Assembly: GCA_013400975.1 (NCBI GenBank)
Contig: WBMZ01003281.1
Span: forward strand, 1 to 64,000
Reading direction: 5' to 3'
DNA length: 64,000 bases
From: Atrichornis clamosus
Lineage: Eukaryota > Chordata > Aves > Passeriformes > Menuridae
Under the pieces are notes generated by a model that saw only the letters and a program-made list of their open reading frames with translations, made no database searches and was not told the DNA's origin. The translations under genes were made by a program, and so were the position numbers. Positions 1 to 14,400 of the stretch are shown here, one piece after another. Every line of letters starts with the position of its first letter. The stretch's first letter is position 1.

Positions 1-3000
1 TATGTGTGTGACCTTGGAAAATGAAGAGATGATTTAACAATGTCCAATGCAGGAGCTGATTTCCACAATCATCAAGATAGATGATAGTATCAGTTAATAG
101 TAATAGTTATCCCTGGTGAGTCAAACTCCTGGATAAACTTTCTCAAAGCAGTGTCAAACAAGCTGGAGATATGGAGGCAAAGCATCGGGTCCATAGCTGG
201 CAGAGACATCTGGTGCTTCTCTGTGCTCCTCAGGCAGGACTGGGCTGTAGAAACTGTTTTATTACAGCATTACATGATGCAACAGAGTCCTTCTATGTAA
301 CCACATGGTGACTCTTCAGCACTGCCTGCTGCACCTGAACATGCTTCACTTTAACTCACTACAGGGCGCAGCTCACCTGCTTCGGTGTTTATCACGTAGC
401 AATGGGCCTTGATATTGTAGTAGGATATATTAGGAGGGCAGGGGGAGTTGGAGTAACCAGTGCTCAACTAATAGCAGCTCTTGGAGAAGCTGACACTTCC
501 GTTTTATCCAAGTTGCAGTCTCCAGGCCTAGGGCTGTGCTGGGTTTCAGCAGCAGGTCTCCTTCAAGGCAGTTTTTTCAAAAATCCTTGCATATTTCTTA
601 GATTGTTTCCCATTTGAGTCAGCACACCAATACCCACTCCAGCTCTTCTCTTGCTCTAGATGATGCAAGGATGCTCAGAACAACAGATCTGGAAAAGAGT
701 AAATGGCAGCAAGATCCTTTCCCTGGGCACTTGCGGAAGCATCACTACACCTGACAGTACTCCAGGCTACTGTTCTCTGTCAAGGTCCTACTCATTTGAA
801 GACTTCTAGCCCAACCCTCAATGCTTCTGACAGCAGCTTGGATGAGAACCACCTGTTCCTTAAGACACGGCCAAATCCTGCTGGACAGCCTCATCCCCTG
901 CTCACTGGGGTGGCAGGATTTCTCACATTAGGAGGGTACCTGAAGACCAGTTTGGCACTCCTACAAATTCTGAAAAGAATTGATGCAGGAGAAATAGTGA
1001 ACTCCTGAAATCAAGGAGAGCTGAGGACTTAGCCTGAAGAGATGCCTTTAGAGTGTAGATGTCTTAAAAACATGTCCTGTCTGCATTTTCAGGAAAAAAA
1101 CCTTCTTTCAAGATCATCCTCCATGGTTTCTTTTTCATTCTAGCAGTGCTCAGAGTGTTGGGTAAATGTCACAGCATTTCCAGTGAAAAGAGGCATTAGT
1201 GCAAATCATAATCAGGTCTGAGGATTCAGATCCTCCCTCCACGTACGTCACTGAGGCCCTGGCTTTGGCGGGGGCATGGCTCCAAGCATAAAGTGGGGAG
1301 TTTTCTGACCTGTCAAGGTCAAGATGGATTAGAAATTCAACTCAAGCCCCGCACAGCTGCACTGTAACCAGCATAGGAATCCCTGCATATGTATTCACCT
1401 TTTAGGTTAGCTTTCACTGGTATTAATTTTTTTTTATAATCTCCATTTCATGTTTACCAGCACCAGATTCTGAGCTGATGTAGATCAGCAGTGATGCATT
1501 GCTGTTAAGTGAGTGGCATTATTTTATAGCTGTTGAGGGGATGGCCCCTAGCTGTTAATTTTGCCTTGCTCCTCTCTCTTGACAGGAATAATCTCTTTTA
1601 GACTTTGAGACTAAATAAAAAATCACCCCTTGGATAGCTGAATTCTGTAATTCCCTCTGGCCTCCACTTCTGCTTGCAGCCAATGGAAAAGAAGAGTGCT
1701 GAGCACCTGCCAGGATCAGGCCTGGGGTGGCTCAGTGGCTGTGCCAGCCCTCTAATTCTGGGGTAATGATAATAATCGGGCTTGCACCGAGTGTTGACAC
1801 ATATTTATTAATTGCAAGGTGCGGCTGGCTCTGCACTTTGCTAAGACAAACACTCGCAGAACAATGCGCACAGAGGAGGCTGGAAGCCATCCAGCCGTGT
1901 GTCAGCAGCAGCTGAGAAGGGCGGAAATTGCTAACTGTCCCGTGCAAGGAGGCAGGATGCTCAAATTCTGTCTGGAGATGGAAGGGTCTCCTTTCCTTGC
2001 ATTCAGTTTCCTTTTGGAGAAACCTTTCCTGTTTCACCAGAAAGCCCCTGACCTTGCCGCGGCCCCAGCAGCTTGTGACACAAGATCAAGATGACACAAT
2101 TGGAGCCAGGCTTCATGCCAGGGCTGGCAGTGATTTAGTGATGTTCCTAGAGAGCAGGGGGAGGAAGGCCCTGGCCCACAAGCTGAAGGTTATTTGAGCA
2201 GAGTTATGTATTTAAGGTAGGAATCACACAAATCCCAGAGTGGTAGGAAGGGAAGGGAGCCTGCCTGCCTGTGGAGCAGCTTGTCCTACAGAGGTAAACT
2301 GCTGGATGCTCAAGGGAGAAACCAGCAATGAGACTGGGACAGAGAAGAGCTTCCATTCTTACTTTTGGTACTAAAATAATAAGTGACAAGTGACTACATT
2401 GAATTTATTTACTTCCCTGTAAATGGAGCCCAGTGACTCACTCCTTTTAGTGCTTTCCTTTATCAGTGATGAAGTTACTCTCTCTTGTGAGCAACTACTT
2501 TCCTTCCTTTTCCTTCAGCCTGAGGATTTACATACAGCAATAGCAGATAAGTGAAGACAGTGCAAGACAGCTCACTGAGTTTATACCTCAGCTTTGGTTG
2601 AGTTATGCCTGGCAAAACTGCAGCTAGCTTGAATGTGTCTGTAGGCTCTTCCTCACTGTGCCTCTGCTTGCTTTCTCACACAGCTGAGAGCACTTTGAAG
2701 CTGTGCTAACTGATGTCACTTAGAGCAATTTTCAAAGTCCACTTAACTTATCTGCCCAGTCATAGCTGTGACCAGACTAGCACTAATCAGGATGTTCGAG
2801 AAATATCAGCCATTTACTCACAGTTCTCTGAATCAGCGAAGAGGAGAAACTTCCTTTCTCATTTTAAGTAGTTTCTATATGTCTAGAGACGTGTTACAGA
2901 AACAGAAACGATACCTGATAAAGTGCCAGCATTAATCCATTTGATGTATTTAAGTGCGGCTGTTTAACAGCAACATATCAAGTTAATGTGATACTGATGG

Positions 3001-6000
3001 AATAAGAAATGGCATCACAGGGTTTCAAAAGATTTCTTATCACAAGGAAAAAAAAAAGGATTTTGACTTCCCATTTCATTTCTCAGTGAATGAGAACACC
3101 TTTGCTATTTACATTATTTACTGTATACTTTGGTAGAGTCACTACTGAAAATCAAAGTGATTTGCAGAGCCCTGCCAGTTCTTTTTATATCTCCTTTGCT
3201 GACTCAATAAACATCTGACACTCCAGTATTGTAACTAAGTGTACTGACTCTGCCCTCATTGAAAACATCTTTCTAAGAGAAAGGAGTTGTTCTGCTTCTG
3301 CTTAAAAATGTTATTTGTCTGGTGAAGCATTTGTAAAAGCTTTTTCCCCCCAATGTTATTGTGGCAATTGTAAGCAGTTAGGCATGCACAGTAACTTGAG
3401 AAGCTATGTGAAGTCTTCTGATATGCAAATACACTGCTGTATACATGGCAAAGAGGAGCTTTGGGCACATTTACATGAAACAGAATTGCACTAACAAACA
3501 ATTCCCTTATATGCTATTTTGAAATAAAACTTGGTCCTAAGAAATGATGTGTAGCAAATATTTCCAAAAGCCTTTGGTGGCAGGGAAATGGTTCTGAGTT
3601 CTGACCAGTTCTGCCCCAGGTTAGTTCTATTTCTCCTGATACAGTCACCTTTAAATGAAATAGAGCAGGACTGAAGCCGAGGAGCCTGAGCAAGGTGCAG
3701 CAAGGGAAGACACTCTGGTAGCAGGTGGCAAGGACAGGGCATTTCACGTCTCACCCACCACCTGGCAGAATCATACTGGATGGATGTCCCTATGGGAAAA
3801 GGTGGTCTTCCAATCTGGAGAGGATCTGGCCCATGTCTGCTCTTAGATAAAAATGCAGGCAGAAAAGACACAATGGGAAACCAGAAAGAACAGGCTAATG
3901 CAACGGCACTATGGTGTTCTTGGATGCCAGCCATAGGCAAGTCTTCCAGGTAAGAATGGAACATGAGGGAATTTATGAGCACATAAATCATAGGAGCCGA
4001 GGATGGGAAAGGCCACTGGAAGACTAGTCAATGCAGGCCCATTTTCTACAGGGAATTTCCCAGTTGACAGTTTTAAGAATTTCGAACAATAGGGCTTTAA
4101 CTTTCCTTTGGAAGCAATTCAAGGTGGGTAGGCATGTATCTGCATCTCGGTGTGTTTCATGGGACTAATCCCATATAGATTCCTAGCAGCTTTTGCTGCA
4201 GGCCTTTAGATTCAGATTTCTTTTAAGCTGTTTATTCCAGGCTTATTCTTTAACAAAGCAAACCCAGAGTGGAGGTAGTCACTTCAGGCTTGCCTACACT
4301 GCGGGTTTCCCCATATTTCCTCTCAGAGAGACTGAGTCAACAGGAAGAGTTGTTGTGAAAGGTCCCTGGGTGAACAATCTGGGTTACAGTGAACTGGGAA
4401 GAATGCGTTAAAATAATGGAACAAGGAAGCCTGCATGTAGCATTGTTGTGGGATGTCTGTTGTGGGATGTGTTGCAGTTACACTCCACCATAATTTTGTC
4501 TGTGCAGCGTGCCCCTAAGATTTGAGCCACTTCCAGAAATTGCTCCTAGAAACTAGGCTGAGTTTCAATAAGGCAGATCACATCTTCAATAGAGTTTGCT
4601 GGTTTGGACTAGGGCGGGCTGTGCATCATTAAGCTACTCCACAACAGATTCCCAAAGAAGAGAGAAAGGGCACACAGAAAGATTGAGGAAACCACCTCTG
4701 CCCCTTACATCTGAGAATAAGACTGTTAGAACAGGAACGGAGACCTGCCTGTGCTTAAATTCCACTTTGTGTTCTCTATAGAGCTGAATAGAGTCTGTTG
4801 GCATTTTGCAATGATTGTGAGGAATTTTAGTGGTTAATTATAACCTCTATTTCTTGCCTTGCTATCTCTACGCACATTCACACAAGTCCTAAAAGGAGAT
4901 TACTGTTCAAGTGCCTAGGCTCTGGGCCAGGAGCAGTGCCTAGATAGAATACTGTGAAACATCTCCTCATGTGCTGTGATAAAATGCTCGGGGACATACT
5001 ATAAAGAGCTATGAGTACGCCTGCAAAGTCATGAAACGTTATGTCATCAGTCCTGAGAGCGCTGCAAGGTTGTGATCTCAGAGCACTCTCTCAGCCAAAG
5101 TGGGAGAGTAACTAATCCAAATGGCATTCAGGATTCAGAGACTGTCACCAGTTAGATGTGGTACTTTTCAACTGGGTGTGCCAAGGACGGGGTAGAGGTG
5201 GTTGGACAAAATGTGCAGGTTTGTGCAGTGGGGGAAGTGGGGCAGTGACATAATGGATGAGAGGAAGGAAAGGGTGAAAAGCAGGTGACAGCAGCAGTGA
5301 CAGGGCAGGGGGAGGCCAACAGAAGATTCCCAAAGCAGTGATGCCCTTAACCATTTCCTCTTGCCCTGGATTGGTCTCTGGCTCTCGGTGCGTGAAAGGG
5401 GAGATGGAGGTGTGCCACTGTGGTGTGCCAGGTGAGAGTTGGGAAGCAGGGAAGAGAAGGATTTGGGATGTGATAGTTCAGCCACGGTGCAGAAAGGCTT
5501 ATGTTAGCCTATGGTTTGTTTGAATTGATCACCATCCTTCACCTTCCCTTTCACTACCATTTAAATTAAAATGGTAATAAAATGTAAAGAAGGACAGATA
5601 CTTTCTACTGAGGTGCCTCACCCTGAACTGGCAGTCTGCACATCCATACTCATGCACAATCTGCCCTCTCCATGCGTCCTTCCCTCCGATGCTACAGGGA
5701 GATCCTTGCTTACAAGCAGAGATGCTCTTGGGGCCCAGTCATTGAGGCAGTTCCCTGGCCAGGTCAGGGGAGAAAGGCAATGTACTTAGTCAAGATAGAA
5801 AGCAGCAAACACACCCGATGCTGAAATGGAAGAAGAAAGGGTCTTAACTGTTAGCTTCCCCTGCTATACTAGAATTCCATGGTTAGGTCTCACCAGTTAC
5901 CCTGTTGGTAACAAAGTATTCAGCAGTCTTGACTAACCTGACATAATCACAATAAAATATAGTTTAGTAGGAAAGATCCATGACAAAACCCCCTCAGAAT

Positions 6001-8450
6001 CTGGCAGGTAGCACAAACCCTGCCAGAATCCGACTTCTTTCTTTACAAAGCACTTCAGCTGCAAGCTCTTGACTGAGAGTTACTAGGTGCCCTGACATGT
6101 TCTTGCTCTGACAATTCGTTAGCTGTGTCTTTTTGTAATGATTGCTGTATTGCAGTATTTCTTCAAGGCTTCCTGGCTCTTCCCAGGGGACAAGAAGATG
6201 CAGGATCAGTGGCGGGGCGGTGCATCAGGCAGCACAGTCGTGTCCACAGCGGAGCTTTGCTGCTGGCTCCAGCAGATTGCAGTCATGAGAGAACTGCGCT
6301 TGAGTGCAAGCCGGCACAAAAACACAGGTTGGGCCATCTGGCCACTGACTGCAAATGAGTGCGCAGGTACTGATCAGTTTTGGCATGACACAAAAGAGAG
6401 TGGGAAGGCAACTGGAGGCCAGTCAAACCAGCTGAGAAGCATTAATACTCACTCACAGTGTGCTGTTAGTGAGCAAAGCAGACTCCAGTGTTCATACCCA
6501 CGGGAAATTGTGCAGTGTGGGTGAAGGGCATTTCAGTGAGGATAGAGCTGGCCTTGCTGAGAGTCTTGTGCCAACAGACTCTGGAAGTGACAGCAAGTGT
6601 GGGAGGTGGGAGGCATGGGGTTAATTTCCATGGTTTTCCTGGGACCAGGTCCTTGCTCTTGGCCTTTTGTCCCCCTCTCTGCTACTGGGACAGAGTCGTT
6701 TGGAGCAAGTTCTGTCCTTTCAAATGGGTGTGTACACAGTGGGTCGAAGATCTGGGTTGGATAACTTCACCTGCACAAAAGTAAGTTCAAATATTCGTAG
6801 TGAGGTTCTCCCTCGCTTAACTGTTGACCTGTATGTACTAACCCCTGCCTGTGTATCTGTGTCACGGTGGCAGAGAAATATGTGGCAGGAAAGGGTTAAC
6901 TTGTTGGGGGGCGGGGGTGGTTTGCAGGCAGAAGGGAGGAGCAGGATAGTATTTCTGTATTAACATGCAGCTGGTTAATGCAGCTGAATAGCCCTGGCTC
7001 AGCTGTTACCTTTCTCAAAGCCAATGGCAAATGATGAAAAACCGTGGTAATATCTATTAAAAGTTTGTGGAAGGGGCCTGCTCAGTGGGAGCTTTTCCAT
7101 CTCACATACAAGTGATGATTTAGAACAGAGAAAGATCCCCTCGAGGGGATTTTGTGAACCATGCAATGCTAATTAACTCCATTGTTGTATTTTGTTTTGA
7201 ACATAAGAGTCCCTCTGGGATTGCAGCACTCTTTCCTCCTGCAATAGATTTCCATTTTGCACCACTGTATAAAATCTTCTCCACATCCCATCAGCAAAAG
7301 GGATTCACAATAGGGAGAAGCATATGTGCATAGTTTTATGGGGTTCTAGGGAGGAATGTCTCTCCCTTCACCTCCCAGATGCATTCTCAATGGGGGTCAT
7401 TCTGTACATCCTTGCTTTCACTGTTCCTTTAACCTTGAATTAAAAACAAGTGTACATCAAACACTGGGCAGCATCTCCCTTTGATCTTTAGCATATTCAA
7501 ACCACTTCCGAACACGCTGTGCTGGAGTTTGTTTTAGTGGTTGGGCTGTTTGGGCAGAAATGCAAAAGTTAAAAAAAAAAAGAAAACCAAAACCCAACCC
7601 CGCCAAAAAATCAACAAAAGCCATCAACACCAAGAGTGGGAGCACTGATGAATGACTGATTTGCTCATATACAGTACATCCCACAAGGAAAGCAAGAGAA
7701 TAAAAGCTCTCATCTGTTTGAAGCCCTTACTGGCTTGTGCCAACAATGTTCAGAAGAAACTTGACTCCCTCTGTGCTGGATCAGCCCTTCATTTTCTGGA
7801 CTTCTGATGTCCCAATTCAGTTAGCCCCAGTATGCCCACAGCCTCTCCTCTCTGCTCACTCCTTTTGCATTGAGCAAAGTGGATCCTGACTGACCCCAGT
7901 GCTCTGGCTATTACAATTTAGCATCAACTTCCGTGAAGTCAGAACACGGACAAGAGCGAGATCTTTCAGGTGAATCAAGTGGCTTCAGTCTCTGACCTCC
8001 CTCTACTCTGAGAAAGCCCAGATCTCCATACGGTGTCTTGTATATTCTGTTCTCTCCACCGCCTTAAGTTTCAGCTCTGTACAGGCCAAAATTTATGGAA
8101 CATTGATTCCTGATTTAGGCAATCCATTTTTTTTGTGGTAAGAAATATTTAGCAAGCTGTCCCAGGGTGAGTGGCTATTTGTGTACTGAAGTCTCACTCA
8201 GGACTTCTGGATGGTACTGGAACTGCACTGGGAGCTACCTGCCACCAGCTGTAACAGAAATTACAGCATGAACTTGACCAAGAGGAGAAGAGATTTGCAA
8301 ATAAGAGACTTTTTCAAGTACCTTATAACACTGTAAATTCTTATGTCTTGATTCTTAAGTAATCCTGGAAAATAATTATAATCAGGGCGATTTTTGAGTC
8401 CCCCGAATGAACAATTGGAAAGCCATTTAACATCTTCAGGAGTGTAAACA
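1..8450. other. Gene-free DNA, distal downstream flank of UBE2E2
   Basis: I see no exon, RNA gene or recent transposon. Short open frames on both strands have no recognisable domain. Two places read like candidate regulatory DNA: 1741-1910 (AT-rich homeobox-like motifs next to CpG-containing sequence) and 7018-7260 (with a perfect 16-bp palindrome at 7135-7150). A G-rich run occurs near 6905-6920. A stretch at about 3990-4140 vaguely recalls an old CR1 tail but is too diverged to call. Confidence 0.6.
7135..7150. repeat. Perfect 16-bp palindrome
   Basis: ATCCCCTCGAGGGGAT equals its own reverse complement over all 16 bases, centred on a CTCGAG core. It sits in an AT-rich surrounding that includes a TAATTA core downstream (about 7170). 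This could be a dimeric transcription factor site, but no factor is assigned. Chance occurrence of one such palindrome in 64 kb is of the order of 1, so its significance depends on conservation. Confidence 0.6.
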
Positions 8451-11400
8451 ACACAAGTCATAGAGGAGCCCAAGCAATGCTGCCTTTGCAGTCAGGCCCC
8501 TGAGGGCGTGACTGCTGCCTCCATGCTCGGGCAGAGCTGCTGTCAATCGGAGACACTGCCGCTCATCGGAGATCCTGCTCTCCCCTCACGCATTCACCCG
8601 GCTAAGCAGAATCCTGAGTATATTAAACAGCTTTATCAGGGATCCAGTGGGGATGCTCATTGAGGCAACAGACTCTGTGGCATTGGTACTAGACTGATGA
8701 AGCAAAATTTCTCATGTAAAGCTTCCCATTCTCCCTGCAACCTGCTTTGCTTACTGCCAACTCCTTTTTGCCTTTCCAAAAGGGGGGGAATCAATAAAAA
8801 ATATTTATACGGCTTTTATCCCAAACCTTCCAGCAACACCATAGCTGGATGGGTTTTCTTTTGGAGTACTGCATTTAGTGATCCCAGCAGAAGGTGCCCC
8901 TGAGACCCATCTTGTTCAAATGTTATGACACTGTCTTATGCTGTAGGGCCTTGAGGGCTATTGCTACAACAGTTGTAGTTGTCTATCACAGTAGTGGTCT
9001 GCAGAGCATGCACTTAGTGTCTGTAAGGCAACGTGCTGAAAGGACACTGAGAGTCATTCTTTCTGAAAATGCTGTTAAATCTCTGGTGCTTGAGTGTTAC
9101 AGCTCCATGTAAATCCATACTTCCCTCCTCTTCTTTGCAGTCCCTTTATAGAAATTGAGAGAGTCAAAAAGGCAAAACTCAAGGGGAGGGACTTGCCATT
9201 CTCAAATCCTTAGGCTACTTCAATCATACATAGTGTTGTAGTGACCCCAACATCTTCCAATCACATCTGTATAAAATAACAAAGCAACCCCATGGGTTTA
9301 CTCCACTCAACATCCAGAGAAGGAAGGGTAAGAGCCACCACATTTTTGAGAAGCATTTCCAGTGCATTGTTCTCATCAGGATCAAATTTGTCAAATCCTG
9401 CTGCTTTTTGTATCCTTAATTTATATAGCTACAAGGGAAAATTTCTGTGAACAGAAAACAATCCCAGAAGCCATTTTTTTCCAGTCCTCTCTGTAAGCTG
9501 ATCTGCCTTTGGCACTTGCTGAGCACTGGCTTGTGAATGTGCAGGCGAGGAGAGCAGCGAAGGCTCTGCCAGCATGGTCTTCATCATGACAGCCTTCATC
9601 ACCCTCCCTGCTTTTGTGCAGCTCAACCTGTCAGTCCTTTATTGAGCTGTTGCAGGTTGCCATTGCCCTGAGCAGCTCAGGCTTCTTTCTGAAAGCTGAT
9701 GAATAGATGCCTGATGAGTGTGCAATGGGGACACAAAATGCCATGGAAGAAAGTGAGCCCTTTGTTGACTTCTGAGACCACAGCGAGCCACAGTGCAGTG
9801 AAGGTTTTCTACAAATACAGAGACAGATTTTGGTTGGAGCCACTCCTCTTCCTGGTGCCATGGAGGCATCACACCTCTGACCCCTCTCTCTCAGGCTGAG
9901 TATAGAAGACACTTGAACTCCCAGAAGTTTCATTCCCACTTGGAGTTTTGCAGCACAGCTCTCATCGAGCAATCTCATCAGCCCAGGGAGGTCGCCACCG
10001 GCTCCTCTGGGACTCTGCAAGAGGCTGCACGTCCCCAGTGTGCAACCCCTGGCTGGGCCTGCCCACCTTTGGTTTCCTGCTCTCAGCAGCAACATGGACG
10101 TATTTTTGTCATTTCCATGATATGGGTACTTAAAGCCATTTAAGTGTCCGTTTGTCCACTGTAACCTATGAATTTCCACACCCTGCTAGAACGAGTGAGA
10201 AGCTACTTGAGAGCTTTCACATACTGTTAGAAAGAGGCTGGATACACAGAACAGGGCTCAAGGAAGGTGGGAGTTTCTTTCACAGCCCCTGAGCTTTCTT
10301 CCAGCCAGTTTCTGAGCTTTGTGTTTCCATGTGAACATCTTTCCCTGTCAGACAGAAATGAGTGGAAATGTAGCTAACCCTGCTCATCACAGTGAGCACA
10401 GGGTACCTGCAAATATTATTTTAGTGTGTCCCTGCTCTTCTATGTCTTGTCCTAATATTTGCAGAAGATAATTTCTAAAGCCTAAATAACATAGGCTTGT
10501 GATTGTACATGCTTTTCCTGAGCTAAACTCCACCCTGTCCTAAAGTAAATCCTTCCTCTCACTGGCCCTTGTTAAAACCTCAGGACAACAGGGCAGAAGT
10601 TCAACCTCCAAGTCTCACAGCCAAGACAAAAAGCCCAGCAGTCGCCCCATGTGCCTGGGGTCTCTGGGGCGTCCTGTATCACACCCCAATACATCCCTCT
10701 GCCTTCCTCTGTCCCTTTCCACTCCATTGTCATGAGTCAAGTCCAGCTTTTTTTTCCCAGGAGAATAGGGGTGCCCTGCCTTTGGCTGGCAGCCCCACAG
10801 AGCTCCTGCAGGTCAGCTCCCTGAACTGCCCAAACTCTCCCACTCAGCTGCCAGCTGCATGACAGGAGGCAGAAGCGGGTGTCATGCCAGGATGCATTTC
10901 AAAGCAAAAGAACCCTTGTTTTAAGCCTGTGCAACAACCTTTCTCCCAGAAGACTGGTGATAAAGCTTTTAAAATTAATTTGCATAATTGGATCTTTAAT
11001 TCTCTTTAAATGGAAACCAAAATGGCACTGTTCTCAACAAAATAGACTTTCACAAAAGCCAAAGGATTGGTTTCAAGGTGGAGATGTGTTGCTGAGCTGA
11101 GACTAAGCCCAGATAAAAGATAATTAGGCAGACTGAACAAAATTCTGGTTACAGACAGAGGGGAAATTCTGAGGTAACAGCACGGACTTCAGTAAAATTA
11201 CTTCACATTCATGTCAGCATAACTGAGCCTCAGTCTGCAGTAACTACTTTAACTTTTCAACTCTGTGATTAATTATCCACCCTTTAAATTTATTTGGGTT
11301 TTTTTTAATTCAAAAATTTATTAGATTAATAAACACTGCAGGTATTTTTGTAACACAAAGGCAAATGTTCCATTTGTGCAAAAGACCATGACACCATTTG

Positions 11401-14400
11401 AGTCAATCTGACTGCAATTATTTAATTCAGTGGAAATTTTGGCCCACTGAGATACTATTAGGAGAGCTGTGCATAGAAATCCAGAAAGAGTTCAGCTAGT
11501 AAAAAGCCATTTTCATGTGCTTGTAAATGAAAAGCAACATTTCTAATGAAGTGCAATGTATTTTACCTGTCATCCCTCCCTTAATTACATGTGCAGCTTT
11601 TTATTATATTTTTACCTTAAAATTTAAAAAAAAGCAACATTGGTACATATAATCCACCACACTTGCTTCTGAAGGGCTGTTTTTATTGTAAAAAATATCC
11701 AAATGGCAAGGTATAAACCTGTTCTGCAGGAGAGCTCAGTTTTCTCCCCCTGCTTGCAGCAATTCATTCCTTAATCAAATATAAAGGAACTCCACTGGTG
11801 TCCTCTACTCACCAGTGCTGTTAGTTACCCAAAGCCTGAGCACCAGCTAGAGGCATATGGCCGTAAACTCCTTAGCCTTTGCTTTAAAACAATAGTGAAA
11901 CAGAAACAGAGGAGCTGGGGCAAGCTGGCAGAATACAAATAGAAGATCTCTGTGACTTGTCAGTCCTCCTGGGTGCTCCATCACTGCTTGTGCCATGGAA
12001 ACGCAGTCCAGGCAGCAGGAGCACACAGGAAGCCCACAGCTAAATTCTGCTCTTGGGTACCCCGGTGGAAACCCAGAACAACACCACCAGAGCCACTGGA
12101 CTTAAACGGGATTTTCATTTGGGCAACCAAAATGCCTGAAGAAGTAAGACATAGCTGGAGTGCTGTAGACACTGCCAGGAATAAAGCTGAGCTGTCAAGG
12201 TTAATTGCAAGTACTGCTGCTTCAATCAATTTTAAATAGTTTACAGCTTTCACAGAGATCAGTATTGCATTTTTTTTTTGGTGGGGGGGAGTAGGGTACT
12301 TTAAAAAAAATCATTGTGAAAATAAAAACTGTGCTGTTATAAATTAAAAAACTCTAATGAAATACAGTGAGAGCAACACATACAACCCCGTGGCACCAGG
12401 GATGTGATCTGTTTTAAGAAACACATGGCTTTAAGTTTAATGAAGGGAGCCTGTTGAAGGATTGCAGACCAGGAGGGCACACTAGATTTGTTGTTTTATT
12501 AGGTTCTGGGTTATGTGCTTCTCCTTTTGCTGGGTATCTGACAACATATTCCATTCCACTCAAAACTGAGTGGGCTGGGGGAAGGAGAGCAGAATAAAAT
12601 CATTTATGAAGGACTGGAGCATTTTATTTTCTACCTTTTGAGAAAAGTGTTAAGGAAAAAAAAAGGTGTCATTTTGTCTAAACTAGAAACAGAAACAGAT
12701 GGAAAGAAAAATGGAATTTAAGTAGATAGAGAAGAACAATCATTCTCCACAAGCACAGGGAAGGAATTGTTAGAAATATTTAAGTACACTCACCAACATC
12801 CAGTTCATTGAAATCATGCCCTGTAGACGCAGCAAAAAATCCTCCAGTATATCAGAGCCAGATCTTGAAAATACTCCCTGCAGGATGAATTGAAGGCACC
12901 TTCCATCACACATGGGATAATTTGCACTTTATGTGGTCAGAAACTGCATGGCTATGGTAGACTGTGTTTGCACTTATGTGCTTCATGCTCCATCCTTGGA
13001 ACCGCGTGAAACTAGTGAGTAAAGGGCACTGCTGGGGCTGGCACTTGCTGCCCCTCCTCATCCAGCACCATGGTAGGACAGTGCCAGAAGGGTCAGTCCT
13101 GAATTCCTCTCTAAAACTGGCTGCCGGCAGTGAGGTGTCCCCACCACATTATTTTGGATTTTGTGATCTGGTAACTAGTGTTGCTCCATTTCAAGTTTGC
13201 TCAGGTTCATTTCTCAGAAAACTGCTCTTTCCACACATGCCCCAGAAACCTCTTGAAATTAAGTTAACAAGTTGTGCCAGTTTGCCTATGGATTTGAAGC
13301 AAAAAGCAATGGACTGGAATCCAGGGCTCTGACACAGGAAGGGCTGGATCACCCCTTCCAGCAACAGCTCACATGAGGCCATATGTCTAAAATGTGATTC
13401 AAAACACCCCTCAAGACATCTAGGCCTCATGCCAGTACACTACGGAGCTGCCAAAATGATCCCACAGAAAATATGAACAACAGAAATGGACTCCAAAATC
13501 CTTTCCCAATCCTAGCCGTTAGCATTGGAGGAGGTCTGCAGAAAGGTTCACTTCTGCTTGTTTGAGTTTCATAGTCCCAGGCCAACTCCTGAAAGACACA
13601 GAAACTGTCCTTCAGCCTTTAACATGATAGCCTTCCACTTAAGACATTGATTTGAGATATATAGGGACTTGGGCTCCACTCCCTTCAAACTCAGAAAGAA
13701 GTTAGACCCATGCCTCCTAGAAATGTAAGGAGTAGGTGGGAGTGAAGACAGGCTACCCTCCTCCTGATAGTCGAGCACTGTGTGGCAATAAACGCATACG
13801 CACAGAGTTGCCACTGAGCAGAAGGGAGCATTAATCCCCATCTCCCCTCCTAGGTCGCTGGTTAGGGCAAGGAGTGTGAATATAACTTTGTTCTTCAGCT
13901 CTTCTCCATAACCAAGATTCACACCTGGGCCTGTTCACCTCTCTGGAGTATCATGGATTTCATGCATTTGGTGCTTTGGTGCAAGCAGAGCACTTAACAC
14001 TGGCATGATTTTACCTCGTAATGGCTTTGGTTGGAGTACTTTAAGCCTGTTGCACAATTACAGCACTCTGGTTCCATGACACCACTCAGGTGGCAGCTCC
14101 GCACACCTCCCACTCTCTCCTCGAGCCCCCTGGAGAACACCTTTTGAACAGTTGGGTATGAGTATTCTGCACAGGCTCCAGGATATTAACAGTTGGATTT
14201 TCTCACTCCCACATAGTGCAAATATCCTTTTATTAGCTGCTAGAGCTACTGGATATGCTGATGACAGTGTCATAACAAAGCTCCAGCACTACTTCATTTA
14301 ACAGAGCCCATATTTACAGCCTTCAGTCTTGGATATATAAATAGATTAAGGCTATGGAAATAGAAGATTTCCCCATCCCTTCTGCTGCCAAAGAATAACC

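Noticed and set aside
3491..3991. 166-codon minus-strand open frame
   Set aside because: Composition and motif content look random. No recognisable protein family and no gene context.
9631..10179. 182-codon minus-strand open frame, the longest in the window
   Set aside because: No domain, no conserved motif and no splice, promoter or poly(A) context. Overlapping frames on the other strand are also open, which points to low stop density in locally GC-richer DNA.
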